Assembly (NCBI GenBank): GCA_022573485.1
Contig: JACZTW010000013.1
Coordinates: forward strand, 1 to 19,691
Reading direction: 5' to 3'
Origin: Planctomycetota bacterium
GTDB taxonomy: Bacteria > Planctomycetota > Phycisphaerae > UBA1845 > CAIVHJ01
Length of the DNA: 19,691 bases
Shown piece after piece: positions 7,574 to 13,702 of this stretch. Every line of letters starts with the position of its first letter. The first letter of the stretch is position 1. The notes under the pieces were generated by a model, which did not search any database, had not been told where the DNA came from, and saw only the letters and a list, made by a program, of their open reading frames with translations. A program made the translations under genes and the position numbers.

Positions 7574-8013
7574 TTCGTGGCCGCCCCACACTCCGGACAC
7601 CGCTCCTTCGACGCGCGCAGGTCGTAGCCGCATTTCAGGCAGAGTCCTAGCTTCTTGCGTTTGCGGCGGCGGCGAATAGGTCTCGTGACGATCAAGAACG
7701 AACTGCCAAACATGAATGCAGGAATCCATAGCGGAATCCTGCATGTGCCGTACTTGGGGCCGCTCATCGTGAGGAGGTAGCTGTAAAACTGAGGTGACCA
7801 GTATAATGTGCGAAGCTCAAATGGCCTCACCTGAAATCCAGATGAGGAATAGCCAAAATCGCTTACGCCGACCGAAATACAACCACGGAATAGTGCTAGA
7901 TTCACATGGTCGTCCGCAAAGACCCAAGAAAACCGCCAGTGACTCGCCCCCCATCCTGCCACGCTGAGCAGCAGGCCGATGAGGGAGAAGATTGTCAGGG
8001 TCTTGCGGAGCAT
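7570..8013 (-). CDS. Membrane-anchored protein with C-terminal CGYDLR zinc ribbon (first of pair)
   Basis: This is a 147-residue protein. The N-terminal helix LTIFSLIGLLLSVAGWGASH (about 5-24) is a signal anchor. A periplasmic-looking middle of about 75 residues follows, then a second helix around IPLWIPAFMFGSSFLIV, a very basic RPIRRRRKRKK stretch and the ribbon CLKCGYDLRASKERCPECG. By the positive-inside rule the ribbon is cytoplasmic. The gene is coupled by a 4-base ATGA overlap to a second ribbon protein. A GAGAGG lies directly against the ATG, too close for a normal Shine-Dalgarno sequence. The function is unknown; the ribbon could bind nucleic acid or protein. The pair is characteristic of planctomycete genomes. 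Confidence 0.75.
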   Translation of the reverse strand: MLRKTLTIFSLIGLLLSVAGWGASHWRFSWVFADDHVNLALFRGCISVGVSDFGYSSSGFQVRPFELRTLYWSPQFYSYLLTMSGPKYGTCRIPLWIPAFMFGSSFLIVTRPIRRRRKRKKLGLCLKCGYDLRASKERCPECGAATK

Positions 8014-8035
8014 CCTCTCAAATCATATTCCGTCG

Positions 8036-8185
8036 ATCACAGAAAAAACACCGCAACAAAAGAAGCGGCCGCATTTGAATGACGATCAACGACGCCGTTC
8101 GGCCGCGAAGGGCAAGGCGCTGGGACGGAAGCTCCGAGCGACGTGTTGCTGTATCGTGACCCCAGACACGATCTTACGATGGTAA
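8036..8185 (+). pseudogene. Integrase/transposase (rve-type) scrap, helix-turn-helix region only
   Basis: About 45 codons on the plus strand read RPHLNDDQRRRSAAKGKALG and then RKLRATCCCIVTPDTILRW before a TAA. This resembles the N-terminal helix-turn-helix segment of integrase-core (rve) transposases, where an LT-DQRR-LAxKGKxLGR segment leads to an I-x-TPDTILRWHR motif. The frame stops exactly at the Trp, where intact proteins continue with His-Arg. No catalytic domain follows, because the sigma-54 activator gene ends at 8196. It marks an old insertion in the gap between two minus-strand genes. The identification is from memory of the motif. Confidence 0.55.
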
Positions 8186-8195
8186 GGTCACTCCT

Positions 8196-9752
8196 TCAGT
8201 CGAGATCCTCCCCGGAATGCCTTGAGCGTAGGGATTCGAGGAGTTGCGGATCAACACGCGTCTTGATCGTCCGCCGATCAACTCCAAGCCGTCGTGCAGT
8301 CTCTTGATAGCTGCCTGTTTGTGCGTAAACCAGCGTACAATATCGACCGATCAGTTCGTCCACGGTGAGGCTGCCTTCAGCGAACTGACGCGTCAATTCT
8401 CGCTCAGGCGACCCCGATTGTCGCCGAGCCTGGTACTCACCTCGTATGAGAATGTTGCGGACGCACTGTTCGAGTTCCCTCACATTCCCCGGCCAAGCAT
8501 AGGTCATTCCGATGTGCTGTTCGATGTAACTGACTGCTTCCTCAGTGAGGGACACGGCTTCATCACCGATCAAGCGCTTGGCCACAAATAGCACGAGCGT
8601 GTGTAACTCTTCGGGGTTATCGCGAAGGCGCTCACCCAGGGACGGGGCTACGATCATATCGCCGCACAGGCGGTAGTACAGATCCTCCCGAAATTGACCG
8701 GCATGCATTTGCTCTGCCAGATTGCGGTTTGTCGCTGCGATGGCTTTGCCACGAAAGCTACGCTCCGTGGTGTCACCGATGCGCTGGAAGACCCGTGCTT
8801 GCAGCACCCGAAGGAGCTTCACTTGGATGGCGGGGTCAACATCGCCGATTTCATCCAAGAATACGGTTCCTGTTGGCGTGCAGTCCTCGAACCAGCCCAC
8901 GCGATCCTTAACCGCACCCGTAAACGAACCATGAACGTGGCCGAACAACTCAGATTCGATCAGCGTCGGTGACAATGCCGAGAGGTTTACAGCATGGAAG
9001 GAATCGAGATAGTCCTCAGCAAAGACGGCCTTCTTGGGATCGAAGGGAATGTAACGTGCCATCCCGATGGCCCGTGCGGCTAACTCCTTGCCCGTGCCTG
9101 AAGGCCCGGTGATTAGTGTCGTGATATCAGCCATTTGGTTGTACATCACGTTGCGATAGCGGCGCATGTGGTGCGTGAAGATCGATTGCCAAGCCGCTGC
9201 TCGAAATCGGGCGGCAGGACTGGAGACGCCTATGATGTTGCGAAAGATATAATGGAACGCCCGCTTGATTTGAAAAAAACAAGCAAACAAGTGAGCAATT
9301 TCTTTCTCGGCGATGGAACGACGGCGTGGCACGTGCAGCAAGCGCCGGGCCATCTCCTGAAAACGGTCGTAGGAAGTTGCGAGCGATGACGGGGCATGCC
9401 CCTTCGACCGCAGCTCGATGAATTGGCTGAGGTTCTTCCTGAAGCGATTGTAGAGCACAAACAGCGCCAAGTCTTCATAGAGCTGCAACTCTTCCGGCGT
9501 CGGCTTCACATCCGTGCTGAGCCTCTTTCGGAGCTTATCAACCAGCTGCTCGCCGCGCCTCAGAATTGCGGTCACGTTGGCATGATCGTCCCACTTGTCG
9601 CCATGTAGATTCCAATCGGCCTGCGACTCGTCGAAGTCAGAGCCGAGTGCCGTTCGCTCATGTTCGATTCGCTCCGGCAGAAAGGGATTGCAGTAGGCGA
9701 GCTGGACGATGGAACGAGAAAAGCTTCGCTCCTGCGGATTGAGGAAGGCCAT
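8196..9752 (-). CDS. Sigma-54-dependent AAA+ transcriptional activator with novel N-terminal domain
   Basis: This is a 518-residue protein. Residues about 205-400 form the sigma-54 activator AAA+ domain: Walker A GPSGTGKE (216-223), ESELFGHVHGSFTGA with the sigma-54-contacting loop as GSFTGA rather than GAFTGA (275-280), Walker B GTVFLDEIG, and FREDLYYRL with the arginine finger. YAWPGNVRELE follows, and a Fis-type helix-turn-helix TGSYQETARRLGVDRRTIK lies near the C-terminus. The N-terminal 190 residues (FLNPQERSFSRSIVQLAYCN onward) match no response-regulator, GAF, PAS or CARF domain that I can see. They are probably the signal-input domain. The start is the ATG at 9752: it has GGAG 9 bases upstream and leaves the promoter outside the gene. 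Upstream in-frame starts would lie in the promoter. It is divergent from the VIT/VWA-rhombosortase operon, its likely target. Confidence 0.9.
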   Translation of the reverse strand: MAFLNPQERSFSRSIVQLAYCNPFLPERIEHERTALGSDFDESQADWNLHGDKWDDHANVTAILRRGEQLVDKLRKRLSTDVKPTPEELQLYEDLALFVLYNRFRKNLSQFIELRSKGHAPSSLATSYDRFQEMARRLLHVPRRRSIAEKEIAHLFACFFQIKRAFHYIFRNIIGVSSPAARFRAAAWQSIFTHHMRRYRNVMYNQMADITTLITGPSGTGKELAARAIGMARYIPFDPKKAVFAEDYLDSFHAVNLSALSPTLIESELFGHVHGSFTGAVKDRVGWFEDCTPTGTVFLDEIGDVDPAIQVKLLRVLQARVFQRIGDTTERSFRGKAIAATNRNLAEQMHAGQFREDLYYRLCGDMIVAPSLGERLRDNPEELHTLVLFVAKRLIGDEAVSLTEEAVSYIEQHIGMTYAWPGNVRELEQCVRNILIRGEYQARRQSGSPERELTRQFAEGSLTVDELIGRYCTLVYAQTGSYQETARRLGVDRRTIKTRVDPQLLESLRSRHSGEDLD

Positions 9753-9768
9753 GGCCTTATACTCCAAG

Positions 9769-9796
9769 CGTACACGCATTGTACAATAAATGTACA
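9769..9796. promoter_or_regulatory. Three TGTACA-type boxes at 11-bp steps, putative operator
   Basis: Hexamers CGTACA (9769), TGTACA (9780) and TGTACA (9791) start exactly 11 bases apart, so they face the same side of the helix. TGTACA is itself a palindrome. They overlap the -10 box, the spacer and the transcription start of the activator promoter. A protein bound there would block transcription, so autorepression or signal-controlled repression is likely. The rest of the 220-bp divergent intergenic region (9808-9972) shows no clear promoter for the VIT/VWA operon. Confidence 0.5.
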
Positions 9797-9807
9797 CCCT
9801 CTGTCTA
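9778..9807 (-). promoter_or_regulatory. Sigma-70-like promoter of the sigma-54 activator gene
   Basis: On the minus strand TAGACA (9807-9802) is followed after 18 bases by TACAAT (9783-9778). Each matches the consensus at 5 of 6 positions. The predicted transcript would start near 9771 and give a leader of about 20 bases holding the GGAG ribosome-binding site of the ATG at 9752. Planctomycete promoters are poorly characterised, so this is a consensus match only. Confidence 0.45.
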
Positions 9808-9972
9808 TTCGTCAGGCCAAAGACTTTTCCTCTTGGTCGTAACTCATTGCGGAACACCATGTTGTGCTTTGTGAGGATTTGGGCACGGCGAATGATAAGA
9901 AAGCTCATTGAGAAGCCGTGGGACGATTCCCAGTTGGCATGGTCAATGAGTTCTGGTTGAAGGAGACAGCCA

Positions 9973-12018
9973 ATGAGAAGTGCAAGAGACATCCCCGTAG
10001 TGCGTCGCCGGACTACTGCGGCGCTGCTGGCCTCAATTGTATCGTTGCTGGGAGCGACAAATCAGCTTCTTGCCGGAGGTACGTTGACCCCGGTTGGTTC
10101 GCCAGATGCCCCAATCCAGATCCTGGATCATCATGTAAACGTGGTCATCAACAACGGATTCGCGCGCACCGAAGTCGTCCAAACGTTTTTCAACCCCAAC
10201 GACATCGATTTGGAAGCTGTGTATGCCTTCCCCGTTCCGAAGTCAGGTAGTCTCTCAGAGATGACCATCTACATCGGCGAGCAGGAAATCCACGGGGAAG
10301 TGTTGTCCAAGGACAAAGCGAAGAAAATCTACGAGGAGGAAAAGGCGGACGGGAACGATGTGGGCTTGGCAGAGAAGAACTCCTACCAAACATTTGAATT
10401 TCGTATCTCTCCGGTGCGGGCTGGAGCAGAGACGCGCTTGCGTTTCGTCTACTATCAACCGCTCCTAATCGACACCGGAATCGGCAGATACATTTACCCA
10501 CTTGAAGACGGCGGCACGGATGACATTGGGGCGAGTTTCTGGATTCCGAATGAGCGGATCGAAGGAACACTTTCTGCAGATATCGAGATCAAGAGTGCCT
10601 TCCCGATTAGCGACGTGAGAGTGCCCGGGTTTGAAGCGGCCACGGTGACAACCAAGCTCGATGAAGGGCATTACATGCTTCACGTTGAGACGCAGGAGGC
10701 CACCCTGAATCGGGATCTCGTGGTCTACTATCGTCTTCAAGACGGGCTGCCGGGTCGGGTGGAAATGCTGGCCTACCGCGCCGACGAAGACAAGCCCGGA
10801 ACGTTCATGCTCGTGGTCACTCCCGGGCTCGATCTCCAGCCGCTCGGTGATGGGGCGGATTACATCTTCGTTCTGGACGTCTCGGGGAGCATGTCTGGCA
10901 AGATCGGCACACTCGCACGAGGCGTCAGCAAGGCTCTGGGTGAATTCAGTGCGACGGATCGTTTCCGCGTAATCACGTTTGAATCGCGCGCACGCGAGTT
11001 GACCCGCGGCTGGATTCCTGCAACGCCAGAGCGCATTAACGCTACGATCATCCAACTCCAGGGATTACAGGCCCGTGGAAGTACGAACCTCTACGAAGGG
11101 CTTGAGCTGGCGCTGCGTGGCCTTGACGATGACCGGGCTACCAGCATCGTTCTCGTCACCGATGCAGTCACGAACACGGGTGTCATTGATCCGGCTGTGT
11201 TCTACGCCTTGATGAAGCAGTACGATGTTCGCATCTTCGGGTTCTTGCTGGGCAACAGTGCCAATTGGCCGTTGATGGAACTGGTTACCGAGACTAGCGG
11301 CGGATTCTATGCACAGGTCTCGAACGCAGACGACATCCTGGGGCAGATCCTGCTGGCCAAGAGCAAGATCACGTACGAGTGTCTGCACGATGCTGAGCTG
11401 AAGATCAAAGGAGTGCAGACGTTCGACTCAACGGATGGGACTCTGGGCAAGGTGTACCGAGGTGAGCAACTCGTCTTTTTCGGCAGGTACGATCAAGGCG
11501 GTGAGGCCACCGTCACGCTCGAAGCGCGTCTCACCGGCGAAGACAAAGTGTACTCGACAAGCTTCACCTTTCCAGACATAGACACGGACCATCCGGAGCT
11601 CGAACGGCTATGGGCGATGAGCCGCATCGAAGCGGTGGAAGCCGAGTACATGCGTGGTTCGTTCGATGCAGGTGAAGCCGATTCAGCCATCGAAGATCTC
11701 GGTGTTGCTTATCAGCTCGTCACGGACCAAACGTCCATGGTGGTCTTGTCCGATGCGGCGTTCGCCAAGCATGGCATTGACCGGCGAAATCAAGCTCGCG
11801 TGACGATTGAGCGCGAAGCCCAAGCGAAGCGACGAAACGCACCGCCGAGGAATCATCGTGTGGATCGACATCGCCCCATGTTTGACCGGCCATCACCGAG
11901 CCCGGGCGGAGGAGGAGCGCTGGATCCAGTGTCGGCCTTGCTGATGTTGAGCGTCGGAGGATGGGCGGTGATCGTCCGTCGTCAAGAGAGCAAGAATCGG
12001 AAAGGGCTGCCTCGGTGA
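9973..12018 (+). CDS. Secreted VIT/VWA-domain protein with GlyGly-CTERM-like sorting tail
   Basis: This is a 681-residue protein. A basic N-terminus and a hydrophobic stretch to about residue 35 (ending LLAGG) form a signal peptide. A VIT domain (about 40-165) has VQTFFNPNDIDLEAVYAFPV and KDKAKKIYEEEKADG. A VWA domain (about 296-460) has the metal site DVSGSMSGK (D302, S304, S306), GSTN (T371) and TDAVTN (D397). A Pro/Arg-rich linker leads to GGGGALDPVSALLMLSVGGW and a terminal basic RRQESKNRK. A glycine run, one helix and an Arg cluster make up the GlyGly-CTERM design, the recognition signal of rhombosortase. A rhombosortase-type gene starts within its stop codon. It would be exported, cleaved in the membrane and released or anchored at the surface, with VWA binding a metal-dependent partner. 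The start has GAAGGAGA 7 bases upstream. Confidence 0.9.
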   Translation: MRSARDIPVVRRRTTAALLASIVSLLGATNQLLAGGTLTPVGSPDAPIQILDHHVNVVINNGFARTEVVQTFFNPNDIDLEAVYAFPVPKSGSLSEMTIYIGEQEIHGEVLSKDKAKKIYEEEKADGNDVGLAEKNSYQTFEFRISPVRAGAETRLRFVYYQPLLIDTGIGRYIYPLEDGGTDDIGASFWIPNERIEGTLSADIEIKSAFPISDVRVPGFEAATVTTKLDEGHYMLHVETQEATLNRDLVVYYRLQDGLPGRVEMLAYRADEDKPGTFMLVVTPGLDLQPLGDGADYIFVLDVSGSMSGKIGTLARGVSKALGEFSATDRFRVITFESRARELTRGWIPATPERINATIIQLQGLQARGSTNLYEGLELALRGLDDDRATSIVLVTDAVTNTGVIDPAVFYALMKQYDVRIFGFLLGNSANWPLMELVTETSGGFYAQVSNADDILGQILLAKSKITYECLHDAELKIKGVQTFDSTDGTLGKVYRGEQLVFFGRYDQGGEATVTLEARLTGEDKVYSTSFTFPDIDTDHPELERLWAMSRIEAVEAEYMRGSFDAGEADSAIEDLGVAYQLVTDQTSMVVLSDAAFAKHGIDRRNQARVTIEREAQAKRRNAPPRNHRVDRHRPMFDRPSPSPGGGGALDPVSALLMLSVGGWAVIVRRQESKNRKGLPR

Positions 12019-12701
12019 GATTCCCTTCTCGGTATTTCACATGGCATGGGCGAGGACCGGCGAGACCATATGTCTCCTGCTCGTTGGCCCTCGTCCTCCC
12101 AGCCGCAGCGATCTTGGCATGGCCGTCGCTCGCTTGTGAGTTGGAGTATGATCGAATTGCAATTGCCAACGGGGAACTGTGGCGGATCGCGACATGCCAG
12201 TGGACGCACTGGAGCTTGAATCACTTCCTCTGGGATGCACTCGTGTTCTTGTCACTGGGAACACTCTGTGAGCGTTACAGCCGACGTGGGTTTGCTGTTT
12301 GCCTGGTGGCCTCAGCAGTCTTGATTCCTCTCACGGTCTGGTTCTGGTTGCCTGGCATGCTGCAATTCCGGGGCTTGTCGGGAATCGACTCGGCGCTTTT
12401 CGTTTTGTTGACGGTTCAGTTGGCTGGGACCAAGGGACGATCTATGGCGGCTGTGGCCATCTGTTTGCTGGCTGCTTTCGTTCTCAAGACTTACTTCGAG
12501 GTCGCTTTCAACGACACGATCTTCGTGGATTCACACGGCGCTTTCGTGCCCGTTCCATTGGCCCATGCTGTTGGCGGAGCCGTGGGTTTGCTCGCGGCTC
12601 TAAGTTGCTTGACGACACGACGGCACGAACCAGCCAATGTGCCGGGAGCGTCGGTCATTGGTCTGGAAAGGCGAGGCCGTTGCGGTATAGGTGGGCTCTG
12701 A
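12015..12701 (+). CDS. Rhombosortase-type rhomboid serine protease
   Basis: This 228-residue membrane protein has about six helices. NGELWRIATCQWTHWSLNHFL is the ELWR...H-x-x-x-H loop of small rhomboids. FRGLSGIDSALF carries the nucleophile Ser122 in GLSG, and PLAHAVGGAVGLL carries the partner His184. The short length and the GLSG-x-D-S-A form match rhombosortases (the GlyGly-CTERM-processing rhomboid family) rather than GlpG. The GTG at 12015 overlaps the stop of the VIT/VWA gene as GTGA and has GGAAAGGG 8 bases upstream, so I prefer it to the ATG at 11961. The frame then couples to the amidohydrolase through TGATG. Its substrate is most likely the protein encoded just before it, whose tail ends in a glycine run, helix and Arg cluster. 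The cleavage step is inferred from the family. Confidence 0.85.
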   Translation: MRFPSRYFTWHGRGPARPYVSCSLALVLPAAAILAWPSLACELEYDRIAIANGELWRIATCQWTHWSLNHFLWDALVFLSLGTLCERYSRRGFAVCLVASAVLIPLTVWFWLPGMLQFRGLSGIDSALFVLLTVQLAGTKGRSMAAVAICLLAAFVLKTYFEVAFNDTIFVDSHGAFVPVPLAHAVGGAVGLLAALSCLTTRRHEPANVPGASVIGLERRGRCGIGGL

Positions 12702-13702
12702 TGGTGTACGAAAAGAAACAACCCGTTGCGATCAGCCAATCGTCGTCACCCGTGGTCGATGCGCATACGCACGTTTTTTGCTGGGGCGAGAACCCTGAGG
12801 AAGGTTTCATGTCCGACGTCACCCAGCGCGCGTTACTCCCTCGTCTGCTCCTGTGGATGACGAAACTTAAGAGAGAATCGGGTGAGACACTTTCTGCGAA
12901 GATGCGGAACAGGCTGCTCCGGCATCTTCGCGAATCGTCGTTGGACTATGCCGTCGTATTGGCTCAGGATGCGGTTTATCGCGAAGACGGATCACGAAAT
13001 GATGCGGCGACGCATTTTTACGTGTCCAACGATTATGTTCTCGAGCTGGCGCGCGAGTGTCCGAAGGTTTTGCCGGGCGTATCCATCAACCTTTGGCGTA
13101 GCGACGCCCTCAGAGAGCTTGAGCGCTGTCACGCCGCCGGCTCGCGGCTGGTAAAGATTCACACATCAATTCAAGGTGTAGACCCAAGCCTGGAGCGGTT
13201 TGATCCCTTCTATCGACTCGCCGCCGACCTGGGAATGGTCCTCATGTTTCATACCGGCTATGAGCACACGTGTCGCGTCGTTTCTCAAGCGTATGCCGAT
13301 CCGAAGCTGCTCGCTCGCCCGCTCGATCACGGACTGACAGTTATTGCGGCACATGCGGGAACCTGTGCCGTCTTCGATCGCCAGGACTTCTACCCATCTT
13401 TCGTGCGAATGATGCACCGCTACCCGAACCTGTACGGCGATACGGCCGTACTGGCCACAACTGTCCGGTGGTTCGCGCTGCGTCGTCTCAGTCACGAGCC
13501 GGAGTGGCTCCGAAGCCGGATCGTCCACGGCAGCGACTATCCGCTGCCGCCGGCACGGCTCCCATTCCTGCTGCGGACCAGTTTGTTTCCGCCGGAGCGG
13601 CGGAACCCCCTCGATATGGACCTTAGGATCAAGCGAGCCTACCGTCTGGGTCCGGCCTACGAGAGCCAAGTGTGGGGTCTACTGTCACCGGCTACTCGTT
13701 AA
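12701..13702 (+). CDS. Amidohydrolase family 2 metal-dependent hydrolase (TIM barrel)
   Basis: This is a 333-residue protein without a signal peptide or helix. Metal ligands of the amidohydrolase-2 fold (PF04909) are visible in order: VVDAHTHVF (H22, H24), KIHTS (K152), MFHTGYEHT (H184), IAAHAG (H218) and VHGSDYP (D279). The family hydrolyses or decarboxylates small cyclic or carboxylated molecules. The substrate cannot be read from the sequence. The start is the ATG at 12701, which overlaps the rhombosortase stop (TGATG); the frame is also open far upstream but there it only shadows the rhomboid gene. It ends in an 11-base overlap with the converging YiiX-fusion gene. Coupling to a sorting pair is unexpected for a cytoplasmic enzyme. 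Confidence 0.85.
   Translation: MVYEKKQPVAISQSSSPVVDAHTHVFCWGENPEEGFMSDVTQRALLPRLLLWMTKLKRESGETLSAKMRNRLLRHLRESSLDYAVVLAQDAVYREDGSRNDAATHFYVSNDYVLELARECPKVLPGVSINLWRSDALRELERCHAAGSRLVKIHTSIQGVDPSLERFDPFYRLAADLGMVLMFHTGYEHTCRVVSQAYADPKLLARPLDHGLTVIAAHAGTCAVFDRQDFYPSFVRMMHRYPNLYGDTAVLATTVRWFALRRLSHEPEWLRSRIVHGSDYPLPPARLPFLLRTSLFPPERRNPLDMDLRIKRAYRLGPAYESQVWGLLSPATR

Noticed and set aside
9880..9935. Possible sigma-54 -24/-12 promoters (GGGCACGG at 9881; TTGGCATGG near 9936)
   Set aside because: The -24-like parts are present but no GC-containing -12 element follows at the required spacing.
9753..9992. 80-residue N-terminal extension of the sigma-54 activator
   Set aside because: It would run through the promoter and TGTACA boxes and into the start of the divergent gene. 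The ATG at 9752 has a good Shine-Dalgarno sequence.
12299..12700. N-terminal extension of the amidohydrolase frame
   Set aside because: It overlaps the rhombosortase catalytic region in another frame. The ATG at 12701 with a TGATG overlap fits better and places the HxH motif near the start.
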